Shown here one piece after another: positions 1-7,213 of a DNA stretch of 11,944 nt. The first letter of the stretch is position 1. Every line of letters starts with the position of its first letter. This DNA is from Bacillota bacterium (lineage in GTDB: Bacteria; Bacillota; Clostridia; Lachnospirales; Lachnospiraceae). A model generated the notes under the pieces. The model did no database searches, was not told the DNA's origin, and worked only from the letters and a program-made list of their open reading frames with translations. The stretch covers positions 1-11,944 of the forward strand of contig JAEZGY010000006.1 in NCBI GenBank assembly GCA_023416695.1, in the 5' to 3' direction. A program made the position numbers and the translations under genes.

Positions 1-56
1 AGGAAAGAGGAATACTAAATAGTAATCACCAATACCTAAATCGTAAAGGAGAATAG
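1..56 (+). other. Possible 3' tail of an upstream gene
   Basis: One frame reads from base 3 without a stop until TAG at 54-56, one base before the next gene's ATG at 58. This would be a tight operon junction, with the AAAGGAG ribosome binding site inside the upstream gene's last codons. The other two forward frames stop at 16-18 and 20-22, so the tail could equally end there. Too little sequence is present to name a product or to decide between frames. Confidence 0.2.
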
Positions 57-57
57 T

Positions 58-651
58 ATGTATGTACTTCAAAATTGTTATATCCTTGACTATTTAGATT
101 TGCCCACGATTCCGTGGATGCAGTGCCGGACAACAACTATGTTGGATGATACTATTTTATGGACTGTGAAAAATGAGCCAACATATGCTGGTAAAGGATA
201 TGTTTATGGTGAGATTGGAGTGACAGCAAAGGAAGCCATGAGTTATATCAATTCCCAATATGATAGATTGGGAAAGCATCGAATGCTCCTATGTTATCCC
301 TATTATACAGCTTCAAAAAGTGGAACCATAGATATGACCTATGAGAGGGTTGCCATTGAGGCAGTGGAGGGAAAAATCGAAAATTTAAAGAAAAAGAACA
401 GAGTGGATGAGACCTTGTTATTTAAAGAGGAAGATTTGGAGATCTTCGGTGAGGAGAAGTTTCTTACAAAAGAAGAGACCTTAGAAATCATAGATTATAG
501 CTGCACGTTAAAGAAACGTTTTGCTGGGGAATTAGAGTATGGTAAGAATATAATTATTTATTGGAGTTATGTAGAGGAGACACTGCGTAATATGATTCCA
601 AAGGGAAATCCCTCTCTATTGTTTCATCAAATAAAGGTGTTGGGTGTATAA
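58..651 (+). CDS. Hypothetical protein, 197 aa, unknown function
   Basis: I do not recognise this protein. The start is well supported: AAAGGAG lies 6 bases before the ATG. The product looks soluble, with no signal peptide and no convincing membrane segment. The N-terminal third (about residues 1-80) is rich in aromatic residues and carries cysteines at 7, 23 and 79. The middle (about 92-143) is charged and probably helical, with a KKK run at 111-113 and many Glu residues. The C-terminal part (about 160-197) has alternating hydrophobic stretches such as NIIIYW (164-169). A strong terminator follows about 50 bases after the stop, so this is the last gene of its transcription unit. A partner, if any, would be upstream of the window. 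Coding is likely from length, ribosome binding site and codon use like its neighbours; no function is proposed. Confidence 0.8.
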   Translation: MYVLQNCYILDYLDLPTIPWMQCRTTTMLDDTILWTVKNEPTYAGKGYVYGEIGVTAKEAMSYINSQYDRLGKHRMLLCYPYYTASKSGTIDMTYERVAIEAVEGKIENLKKKNRVDETLLFKEEDLEIFGEEKFLTKEETLEIIDYSCTLKKRFAGELEYGKNIIIYWSYVEETLRNMIPKGNPSLLFHQIKVLGV

Positions 652-702
652 ATTAATGAAAACTTGATAAAATATGAAAAAACAGTGAAATAATATGAAA
701 CA

Positions 703-760
703 GGCTATCTTTTTATATGAAAATATGATATAAAAAGATAGTCTTTTAATTTGTTTTTTT
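703..760 (+). terminator. Rho-independent terminator after the 197-aa gene
   Basis: A 16-bp stem pairs 703-718 with 728-743 (one G-U pair) around a 9-base loop. It is followed by a T-rich tail ending in seven Ts at 754-760. It lies about 50 bases after the upstream stop codon and separates that gene from the lipoprotein gene. The stem is mostly A-T, so it may be moderate in strength. Confidence 0.75.
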
Positions 761-834
761 ATACTTAGAATATGTTAGAAAGTAATGTAAAATCGTATAT
801 CGGTGATAAACATTAGGAAAGTGAAGGGTAGATT

Positions 835-2031
835 ATGAGAAAAAAATATGCTGTTATCGCTATGACAGTCTTAATGGGACTTTCTATTGTTGCATGTAAT
901 AAAGGAAATGGGAATGGGGATGTAAAGCCTTCTAACAAGGCAGAAGCATCACCAGGTGCTTCTGCGTCACCAGGTGCTTCTACATCACCAAGTGCTTCCC
1001 AAGAGCCTTCAAAGGATGCAATCTATACTCAGCAACAGCAGATCGAACTGGAGTCTCGTGACATTAGTGGTTATGTTACAGTAGGCGAATATAAAGGTGT
1101 TAAAGCTAAGAAAGCAGTGATTAATGTAACAGATGATTTAGTGGAACAACAAATTCAGTCTATTTTAAAGAGCAATGCCACTTATAATGACACTGCAAAG
1201 GATTATAAAGCAGCAGAGGGTGACCAGGTTGTAATTGATTTTGTTGGTAAAATAGACGGAAAAGCTTTTGATGGTGGTACTGCTGAAAATCAGACCGTAG
1301 TTTTAGGTTCAGGTCAATATATTGATGGCTTTGAAGACCAAATTATTGGCCATACTGCAGGCACTACATTTGATATTAATGTGACTTTTCCAACTACCTA
1401 TGGTACAAAAGAGTTAGCAGGAAAAAAAGCAGTATTCACAATTACCTTGGATTCCATTAAGAATACTGTACTTCCTGAACTTAATGATGCTTTTGTGCAG
1501 AAGGTATCCACTACTTCTAAGACAGTAGAGGAGTACAAAAAAGAAGTAAGAGATGAGATGGAAGCTAGTGCAGAGCAAACAGCAAAATCCAAGACTGAGG
1601 ATAACGTATGGGAAGCGGTTTTAGCAAATGTTACTGTAAAAGAGTATCCTGAAGATTTAGTTGAGTACTATGCGTATAATAGCAGACAGCAATTAATTAC
1701 ACAGTTAGCTTCTTACTACAGTGCTACTTTAGAGGATTATTTAACTGCAAACAATATATCTGAGGAAGACTTTGACAAGGAAAGAAAAGAGGATGCTAAA
1801 GCATATCTAAAACAATATATGGCTCTTCAAAATATAGCTAAAAAGGAAGGCCTTAACGTTACGGATGAGCAATATGAGACTGAACTTAAGAAGGTTCTAG
1901 AAGCAAACAATATGAAAACAGTAGAGGAATTAGAATCTACCTACGGTAGCGCAACTACAGTGACATTAAAGAAATCTCTTTTATATACTAATGTTACTGA
2001 TTTCCTTGTAAACAATACCAAATTTGAATAG
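835..2031 (+). CDS. Trigger-factor-like FKBP-type prolyl isomerase lipoprotein
   Basis: This is probably an extracytoplasmic protein-folding factor anchored on the outer face of the membrane. Residues 1-20 form a lipoprotein signal peptide (RKK, hydrophobic core, lipobox IVAC), giving lipidated Cys21. A low-complexity Ser/Pro/Ala/Gly linker follows (about 31-60) with three copies of a six-residue unit. Residues about 128-208 are an FKBP domain: EGDQVVIDF (128-136), DGKAFDGG (141-148), LGSGQYIDGFE (157-167) and FPTTYG (185-190). LPELNDAF at 213-220 begins a helical region to about 395 that resembles the trigger factor C-terminal chaperone domain. The N-terminal ribosome-binding domain of cytosolic trigger factor is absent, so this is not the housekeeping tig gene. 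The domain order is like PrsA in concept, but with an FKBP rather than a parvulin domain. The start is supported by GAAGGG 6 bases upstream. Terminators on both sides suggest a single-gene unit. Prolyl isomerase activity is inferred from the domain. Confidence 0.9.
   Translation: MRKKYAVIAMTVLMGLSIVACNKGNGNGDVKPSNKAEASPGASASPGASTSPSASQEPSKDAIYTQQQQIELESRDISGYVTVGEYKGVKAKKAVINVTDDLVEQQIQSILKSNATYNDTAKDYKAAEGDQVVIDFVGKIDGKAFDGGTAENQTVVLGSGQYIDGFEDQIIGHTAGTTFDINVTFPTTYGTKELAGKKAVFTITLDSIKNTVLPELNDAFVQKVSTTSKTVEEYKKEVRDEMEASAEQTAKSKTEDNVWEAVLANVTVKEYPEDLVEYYAYNSRQQLITQLASYYSATLEDYLTANNISEEDFDKERKEDAKAYLKQYMALQNIAKKEGLNVTDEQYETELKKVLEANNMKTVEELESTYGSATTVTLKKSLLYTNVTDFLVNNTKFE
946..999 (+). repeat. 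Three tandem 18-bp repeats in the lipoprotein linker
   Basis: Units at 946-963, 964-981 and 982-999 differ by a few bases and encode ASPGAS, ASPGAS and TSPSAS (residues 38-55). The array stays in frame and lies between the lipidated cysteine and the FKBP domain. It probably forms a flexible spacer that holds the folded part away from the membrane. Copy number could vary between strains by slippage. Confidence 0.85.
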
Positions 2032-2042
2032 TAATTAATCCT

Positions 2043-2071
2043 AAAGGGTGCTTTTGTCAGCACCCTTTTTT
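2043..2071 (+). terminator. Rho-independent terminator after the lipoprotein gene
   Basis: The stem AAAGGGTGCT (2043-2052) pairs perfectly with AGCACCCTTT (2059-2068) around a 6-base loop. A run of six Ts (2066-2071) overlaps the end of the stem. It begins 12 bases after the stop codon. This is a strong, canonical terminator. Confidence 0.92.
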
Positions 2072-2104
2072 CTATATTGCCACTTATATCTACTATATTG
2101 CATA

Positions 2105-2132
2105 TTTTCATCCATAATGTCCATTTTATACT
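2105..2132 (+). promoter_or_regulatory. Possible sigma-A promoter for the EIIC-like gene
   Basis: TTTTCA at 2105-2110 and TATACT at 2127-2132 are 16 bases apart. The pair sits between the preceding terminator and the ATG at 2160. The -10 box is good and the -35 box is partial. AT-rich DNA produces such matches by chance, so the call rests mainly on position. Confidence 0.4.
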
Positions 2133-2159
2133 ATATAAATCTTATTGTGGAGGTATTAA

Positions 2160-3257
2160 ATGGACATATTTCTTTCAAGTGAAAAGAGTAGTAAAGAGTT
2201 AGGGCGGTATATTTCTAGTGTAGTCATACCAGTTCTTCCTCTTCTTATAGGAAATTGTATCTTTAGTCTGTTATTATGGATGATGGAAGCAGTTAGACTT
2301 TCTATTACGGCACCTTTTGTATACCAGATTTTAGAGTTATTAAATAGCGAAATATATTTTGTGTTACCTTTTTTAATCGGAGCCTCTGCTTGTAGAAGAT
2401 TAGAGGTAAAGGTATTACCAGGGTTAATACTAGTGGCAACTCTTTTGGAGCCGCCTCTTAGGGAAATGGCCATAAGCCTTTCATTGATACTTAAGGATCC
2501 ACAGGTAATCACTGGAATGCAGCTAGCAATTTTACCACTACTACTGGTTATTTATCTATATAGTAAAATCACTTCTTGGTTAGAAAAGATAAGCAAATTA
2601 TATTATGTAAAAAAGTGGATGCCTTACATCTCTATGGTTATTGTTGCTGTATTAGTACGTTTCATTATCTATCCAATTGGTAATTTTCTAGATAATCTGT
2701 TGAGTGTAGGTATCCTATTTATTTTTTTATCACTTCCTGTTTGTGGAAGTATGGTATTAGGGCTTTTATCACCTCTTTTGCATCTTTGTGGATTTTTATT
2801 TGGAGGATTTCCAGTAACAATAGCTAGCCTCCAGATAGATGAAGTAGGTTACCTACTAGGCCCGGGGCTATTAGCTGCTTGTGTTTGCCAAGGTACAGCT
2901 GCCATATATTATGCGCTCAAAGAAAAGGAAGTAAGTTTAAGAAGAAGGGATTTAGTGTGTGGTATATTAGGTTTTGTTGCTTTTTTGACACCCGTGTTAC
3001 TTGTCGTAAACGTTAGGGATAAGAAGTTACTAGCATCAGGAATGATGGGTGGTTTCTTCTCCGGACTATACTATGGAATCTTTCAAGTGGTCCGCTTTAC
3101 CAACACCCTTCATCTATTGATTGGTTTGGTATTAGGCATTGTCGTAACCATAGGTTGTATACAAGTACTACAGCCTGTTTTTGATTCAGAAGGGATGCTT
3201 TTACTTGGGGAAGAGGAAACCTTGACAAACCAGGTCCAACAGTATAGAATTAAATAG
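2160..3257 (+). CDS. EIIC-like multi-pass membrane protein, degenerate and without EIIA/EIIB
   Basis: A hydrophobic protein of 365 aa with about eight to ten membrane segments. Its layout resembles the EIIC permease domain of the glucose/beta-glucoside superfamily of PTS transporters: a segment ending FVLPFLIGASACRRL (67-81), the stretch MPYISMVIVAVLV to PIGNFLDN (154-179), then GLLAACVCQGTAAIYYALK (236-254). In that family the loop motif FGLHWG carries a His and the motif GITEP carries the sugar-site Glu. By my reading the matching stretches here are CGFLFG (210-215) and AFLTP (274-278), with Leu and Thr in those places. No EIIB or EIIA domain is fused or nearby, and the usual N-terminal EIIB is replaced by about 15 polar residues. 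It may be a facilitator, a sensor or a PTS-independent derivative. GGAGG (2149-2153) lies 6 bases before the ATG. EIIC homology is from motif recognition only; the substrate is unknown. Confidence 0.7.
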   Translation: MDIFLSSEKSSKELGRYISSVVIPVLPLLIGNCIFSLLLWMMEAVRLSITAPFVYQILELLNSEIYFVLPFLIGASACRRLEVKVLPGLILVATLLEPPLREMAISLSLILKDPQVITGMQLAILPLLLVIYLYSKITSWLEKISKLYYVKKWMPYISMVIVAVLVRFIIYPIGNFLDNLLSVGILFIFLSLPVCGSMVLGLLSPLLHLCGFLFGGFPVTIASLQIDEVGYLLGPGLLAACVCQGTAAIYYALKEKEVSLRRRDLVCGILGFVAFLTPVLLVVNVRDKKLLASGMMGGFFSGLYYGIFQVVRFTNTLHLLIGLVLGIVVTIGCIQVLQPVFDSEGMLLLGEEETLTNQVQQYRIK

Positions 3258-3259
3258 TT

Positions 3260-3288
3260 TTGCAACTACAGATAGGTATTAGAATAAT
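3260..3288 (+). promoter_or_regulatory. Possible sigma-A promoter for prfC
   Basis: TTGCAA (3260-3265) and AATAAT (3283-3288) are 17 bases apart, just after the upstream stop and 36 bases before the prfC start. I see no terminator between the EIIC-like gene and prfC, so read-through is also possible. Confidence 0.4.
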
Positions 3289-3323
3289 AAAGTACAGTTT
3301 ATATAGAATTAGGAGGGTGCCCC

Positions 3324-4913
3324 TTGGCAGATTTAAAGCAAGAGATTACAAAGAGAAGAACGTTTGCAATCATTTCCCATCCCGATGCAGGTAAGACAAC
3401 GTTAACGGAAAAGTTTCTTTTATACGGTGGAGCAATTAATCTTGCAGGAAGTGTAAAGGGAAAGAAGACTGCTAAGCATGCGGTTTCAGACTGGATGGAA
3501 ATTGAGAAGGAGAGAGGAATCTCTGTTACGTCTTCTGTGTTACAGTTTAATTATGATGGTTATTGTATCAATATCCTAGATACTCCAGGTCACCAGGACT
3601 TCTCAGAGGATACGTATCGTACCCTGATGGCTGCAGATTCTGCTGTAATGGTAATTGATGCTTCTAAGGGAGTTGAGGCCCAGACAATTAAATTATTTAA
3701 GGTTTGTGTTATGCGAAACATTCCTATATTTACATTTATTAATAAGATGGATAGAGAGGCTAATGATCCATTTGAGTTATTAGGTGAGATTGAAGAAGTA
3801 TTAGGCATTAAAACTTGTCCAATTAACTGGCCAATTGGCTGTGGTAAAAACTTTAAAGGTGTTTATGACAGACAGACCAAGATGATTTCTCGTTTCCTAG
3901 CTGCTAACAATGGTCAAAAGGAAGTAGAAACCATTGAGGCCGAGTTAGGGGATTCAATGTTAGATGACTTGATAACTAAGGAGTATCATGACATTTTATT
4001 AGATGATATTGAGTTATTGGATGGAGCTAGTGACGAATTTGATATAGAACAGGTTGCCCAGGGTAAATTATCCCCTGTTTTCTTTGGTTCCGCATTAACC
4101 AATTTTGGTGTAGAGACCTTTTTAACTCACTTTTTAAATATGACATCTTCCCCTCTTCCTAGAATCTCAGACTTAGGAGAGATTGATCCATTTCGTGAGG
4201 AATTTTCTGCTTTCGTCTTCAAAATCCAAGCGAATATGAATAAAGCCCACAGAGATCGTATTGCTTTTATGCGTATCTGTAGTGGGAAGTTTGAGGCAGG
4301 TATGGATGTGTATCATGTACAAGGGGATCGAAAGACTAGGTTAAGTCAGCCACAACAAATGATGGCAGATGAGCGTAAGCATATAGAAGAAGCCTACGCT
4401 GGAGATATTATTGGTGTATTTGATCCGGGAATCTTTTCAATCGGAGATACTATTGTATCTCCTGGAGTAAAATTTGCCTACGAAGGAATTCCAACCTTTG
4501 CTCCAGAGCATTTTGCTAAGGTGCGTCAGGTGGATACTATGAAGAGAAAGCAGTTTATTAAAGGAATCTCTCAGATTGCCCAGGAAGGTGCCATTCAGAT
4601 ATTCCAGGAATACAATACAGGAATGGAAGAGATTATTGTTGGTGTTGTAGGTGTTCTACAGTTTGAAGTATTACAATACCGACTAGAGAATGAATATAAT
4701 GTGGAAATACGACTAGAACCATTAGCTTATGAGCATATACGATGGATAGAGAATACAGAAATTGATGTGCCTGCTCTTCGTGTAACCTCAGATACTAAGA
4801 AAATCAAAGATCTTAAGGGAAATCCGTTATTATTATTTATTCACCCTTGGAGTATTCAGACTGTGATAGAGAGAAATGAAGGCTTAAAATTAGCTGACTT
4901 TAAAAAGAATTAA
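3324..4913 (+). CDS. prfC: Peptide chain release factor 3 (RF3)
   Basis: RF3 is a translational GTPase that removes RF1 and RF2 from the ribosome after peptide release. The five-part GTPase signature is visible: P-loop SHPDAGKTT (18-26), switch region ERGISVTSS (63-71), DTPGHQDF (86-93) and NKMD (140-143). The RF3-typical NWPIGCGKNFKGVYD stretch follows at about 168-182. The C-terminal half matches the RF3 domains that contact the ribosome, including VGVLQFEVLQYRL. The length of 529 residues equals that of E. coli RF3. The start is TTG at 3324: AGGAGG (3311-3316) is 7 bases upstream and no in-frame ATG is better placed. It has its own terminator downstream. Confidence 0.97.
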   Translation: MADLKQEITKRRTFAIISHPDAGKTTLTEKFLLYGGAINLAGSVKGKKTAKHAVSDWMEIEKERGISVTSSVLQFNYDGYCINILDTPGHQDFSEDTYRTLMAADSAVMVIDASKGVEAQTIKLFKVCVMRNIPIFTFINKMDREANDPFELLGEIEEVLGIKTCPINWPIGCGKNFKGVYDRQTKMISRFLAANNGQKEVETIEAELGDSMLDDLITKEYHDILLDDIELLDGASDEFDIEQVAQGKLSPVFFGSALTNFGVETFLTHFLNMTSSPLPRISDLGEIDPFREEFSAFVFKIQANMNKAHRDRIAFMRICSGKFEAGMDVYHVQGDRKTRLSQPQQMMADERKHIEEAYAGDIIGVFDPGIFSIGDTIVSPGVKFAYEGIPTFAPEHFAKVRQVDTMKRKQFIKGISQIAQEGAIQIFQEYNTGMEEIIVGVVGVLQFEVLQYRLENEYNVEIRLEPLAYEHIRWIENTEIDVPALRVTSDTKKIKDLKGNPLLLFIHPWSIQTVIERNEGLKLADFKKN

Positions 4914-4920
4914 GATTATG

Positions 4921-4952
4921 CCGGCGCTATATTCTATAGTTGCCGGTTTTTT
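4921..4952 (+). terminator. Rho-independent terminator after prfC
   Basis: CCGGC (4921-4925) pairs with GCCGG (4942-4946), and CTATA (4927-4931) pairs with TATAG (4935-4939), separated by a small internal loop. Six Ts follow at 4947-4952. It starts 8 bases after the prfC stop. Confidence 0.88.
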
Positions 4953-5030
4953 GTATAGGTAAGCATATATATGGGAATAATCAGCTAAACAAATTAGGGA
5001 CATAATACTACTCTTAGTCACAATGTCAGG

Positions 5031-5059
5031 TTGAGATAACTCTTGAAATATGCTATAAT
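5031..5059 (+). promoter_or_regulatory. Strong sigma-A promoter with extended -10
   Basis: TTGAGA (5031-5036) and a perfect TATAAT (5054-5059) are 17 bases apart. TGC directly before the -10 box gives an extended -10 element. It lies after the prfC terminator and before the kinase-like gene, and predicts a transcript start near 5066 with a leader of about 90 bases. Confidence 0.8.
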
Positions 5060-5154
5060 AGATAAAAGGCATATTTTCTTTGGGAAGGAGAAAATTCCAA
5101 ATAATATAGTTTATATCCAAAATATATCTGACAAAAAAGATAGGAGTGATGGTT

Positions 5155-5769
5155 ATGAATAAGGTAATAACAATAAGTAGACAGTATGGGAGCGGCGGAA
5201 GAGAAATCGGTGAGAAGTTAGCCAAAGAATTAGAGATACCATTTTATGATAACGAGATTATCACAAGGGCTGCAAAGCAAAGTGGTTTTGCAGAAGCTGC
5301 ATTTCAACGAGCAGAACAAAAGGCGACGAATAGTCTATTATACTCCATTGCTATGGGATTAAACTCATACGGGAATCAAGAATTTGGATTTTCTACCTTG
5401 TCCATTGACGACCAGATTTATCTGGCTCAGTCAGAGGTGATACATAAGATGGCTGATGAAGGGCCATGTGTCATGGTGGGAAGATGTGCAGATTATCTCC
5501 TTAGAGAGAAGAGTAATGTAATGAATGTATTTATATGGGCTAGCCTAGAATCTAGAGTGAAGCGTGCAGTTGAGGTTTATGACATGCCACCTCATAAAGC
5601 AGCAGAGCAGATATTAAAGATTGACAAGAGAAGAGCTAATTACTATAATTACCATGCCAATGAGAAGTGGGGCCGTGCTGATAACTATCATATGTGTATA
5701 CAAAGTGATTTTGTTGGAATTGATGGTACGGTAGAGCTGTTAAAGAATTTTATTTTAAAAGGTGAATAA
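5155..5769 (+). CDS. Cytidylate-kinase-like family protein
   Basis: A soluble P-loop protein of 204 aa resembling the cytidylate kinase-like family widespread in anaerobic Firmicutes. Family marks are the N-terminal ISRQYGSGGREIG (7-19), FYD (30-32), the beta strand CVMVGRCADYLL (105-116), and the basic lid-like segment RVKRAVE to DKRRANYYNYH (134-167). The P-loop is unusual: the expected GK(S/T) is replaced by GGRE, so the phosphate-binding lysine of true CMP kinase is absent. Nucleotide kinase activity and substrate are therefore uncertain. Start choice: GTG at 5146 overlaps the TAGGAG site (5141-5146) and ATG at 5149 is only 2 bases from it, while ATG at 5155 is 8 bases away. The 5155 start also makes the protein begin MNKVITISRQ, as is usual for the family. 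It heads a two-gene operon with the AI-2E-family protein. Confidence 0.88.
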   Translation: MNKVITISRQYGSGGREIGEKLAKELEIPFYDNEIITRAAKQSGFAEAAFQRAEQKATNSLLYSIAMGLNSYGNQEFGFSTLSIDDQIYLAQSEVIHKMADEGPCVMVGRCADYLLREKSNVMNVFIWASLESRVKRAVEVYDMPPHKAAEQILKIDKRRANYYNYHANEKWGRADNYHMCIQSDFVGIDGTVELLKNFILKGE

Positions 5770-5772
5770 ACA

Positions 5773-7074
5773 ATGAAGTTTGTTAATAAATTAAACAGAA
5801 AATACCTGCAGATATCTTTATATGTTATTTTTACATGTATTGTCATATACTGTTTGAGTTTAATTGCAGCCAATGCTCCAGATATCTACAATACATTAAC
5901 AGGAAAATTAGGCAAGATACTTAGAGTACTAAAGCCAATCATTATAGGATTTGCAATTGCCTATGTGTTAGCTGGTGTCGTATCTTTTATTGAGAGAAAA
6001 TTAAAACATTTAAAGTTGTTTAGTAGAATGAAGAGTACAAGAGGACTGGCAGTACTTATTACTATATTATTGCTACTAGGGGTTATTTCTCTTATTATTA
6101 CCCTTTTAGTGTATAGTGTGACTGATCAGATTCGTCTGACTAATTTTGATAGCATAGGTGCCATAATTAAGGATTATACTGAAAGCTTTAGTGCATTTGC
6201 TAAGGAATTTACAGAGAAGTTGAACAGCCTGAATATTGAATCTAGTGAGATTAATAAGGTGATTAAAGATGCCAGTGAGACAATATTACAGAAGGCTTCC
6301 TCTTTTATCTCTGGTTTTGGTAACTCCTTGTCTAACATTACTGGTTTCTTCTCTACCTTATTCTTTAGTGTCATAATTGCAATCTATCTGTTAATTGATG
6401 GTAAGATGATTGGTGGAATGGTTAGTAAGATTAGTCGAGCATTATTTAGTAAAAAAGTTAACATTAAAATTAGACGATTTTTACATGATGCAGACTATGT
6501 ATTTTCTGGATATTTGAAGGGTACCTTATTAGATGTTGGTTGTATGATGATTTTAATTAGTACGACGTTAGCTATCGTGGGAGTTAAATTTGCTGTTATT
6601 ATAGGTATTATATCTGGATTGGGTAATCTGATACCGTATTGTGGTCCTTTTATCGCTTATGGTGCCTCTGCCGTGGTATGTTTAGTCAATGGAGAATTTA
6701 CCAAGATGATTATTGCAATTATAGCGTTGGTAATCGTGCAAGCTATCGATGCCAATGTGCTTGGTCCAAAGCTTTTGAGCCATAGTATTAAGGTGCATCC
6801 ACTGTTAGTTATTATTTGCTTGATTATTGGTAGTTCTGTTGGTGGGCTACTTGGAATGTTACTTGCGGTACCAGTAGGTGTACTGATTAAGGTTATTTTT
6901 ATGAGGTTTATCGACAATCGTCTGGCCATGAAGGAAGCATTAGCCGATGGGCCAATGGAACGTTCACCTGATTTATGGGAGCCAGAGGAGTTTCCAAAAG
7001 AGGAAGATAATTTAATTCATTCCGCAGAAGAAATAGTAAATGAGATTTCAAAAGAAATAAATGAAGAGAAATAG
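5773..7074 (+). CDS. AI-2E family transporter-like membrane protein
   Basis: A polytopic membrane protein of 433 aa from the AI-2E/PerM (YtvI-like) family. An N-terminal hydrophobic segment (about 11-33) is followed by a pair at about 54-72 and 90-115. A long non-membrane region (about 120-185) comes next, then several C-terminal segments (about 186-208, 250-300, 310-330, 342-378). The family signature is clear: GLGNLIPYCGPFIA (282-295) and IDANVLGPKLL with HPLLVI further on (325-347). The tail (380-433) is acidic and cytoplasmic. Some members have been reported to export the signal AI-2, others to act as ion antiporters, so the substrate cannot be read from sequence. The ATG is 3 bases after the kinase-like stop, with AAGGTGA inside that gene's end, which implies co-transcription and probable translational coupling. 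A hairpin terminator closes the operon. Confidence 0.9.
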   Translation: MKFVNKLNRKYLQISLYVIFTCIVIYCLSLIAANAPDIYNTLTGKLGKILRVLKPIIIGFAIAYVLAGVVSFIERKLKHLKLFSRMKSTRGLAVLITILLLLGVISLIITLLVYSVTDQIRLTNFDSIGAIIKDYTESFSAFAKEFTEKLNSLNIESSEINKVIKDASETILQKASSFISGFGNSLSNITGFFSTLFFSVIIAIYLLIDGKMIGGMVSKISRALFSKKVNIKIRRFLHDADYVFSGYLKGTLLDVGCMMILISTTLAIVGVKFAVIIGIISGLGNLIPYCGPFIAYGASAVVCLVNGEFTKMIIAIIALVIVQAIDANVLGPKLLSHSIKVHPLLVIICLIIGSSVGGLLGMLLAVPVGVLIKVIFMRFIDNRLAMKEALADGPMERSPDLWEPEEFPKEEDNLIHSAEEIVNEISKEINEEK

Positions 7075-7079
7075 AATGA

Positions 7080-7120
7080 AAGCTCTTTGCCTAGAAACTA
7101 GGCAAAGAGCTTCGTTATTT
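7080..7120 (+). terminator. Hairpin terminator after the AI-2E-family gene
   Basis: A perfect 15-bp stem pairs 7080-7094 with 7098-7112 around an AAA loop, six bases after the stop. The tail (CGTTATTT) is only moderately T-rich, so termination may lean on the very stable stem. Confidence 0.8.
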
Positions 7121-7131
7121 GGAACATAATG

Positions 7132-7160
7132 TTGATATTTTATATCAATTCATATATACT
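7132..7160 (+). promoter_or_regulatory. Sigma-A promoter for gltX
   Basis: TTGATA (7132-7137) and TATACT (7155-7160) are 17 bases apart, each matching five of six consensus bases. The predicted start near 7167 gives a leader of under 50 bases, too short for a T-box riboswitch. Confidence 0.75.
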
Positions 7161-7213
7161 AAAGGACATGTAGAAAAGCAGGCAAATGCTATATTAGATA
7201 AAGGAGAACCAAT

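Noticed and set aside
2156..2512. 118-codon - strand open frame
   Set aside because: It is antisense to the EIIC-like gene, without a ribosome binding site or recognisable product.
2160..3257. Complete sugar PTS operon
   Set aside because: No EIIA, EIIB, antiterminator or glycoside hydrolase gene is near the EIIC-like gene, and its key motifs look lost.
5146..5154. Upstream GTG (5146) and ATG (5149) starts for the kinase-like gene
   Set aside because: They overlap or nearly touch the TAGGAG ribosome binding site. ATG 5155 has 8-base spacing and matches the family's N-terminus.
4890..5225. 111-codon - strand open frame
   Set aside because: It covers the prfC terminator, the extended -10 promoter and the start of the kinase-like gene, all of which point to + strand use.
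7161..7213. T-box riboswitch before the tRNA synthetase gene
   Set aside because: The leader from the predicted start is under 50 bases, with no stem-loop array, antiterminator or leader terminator.
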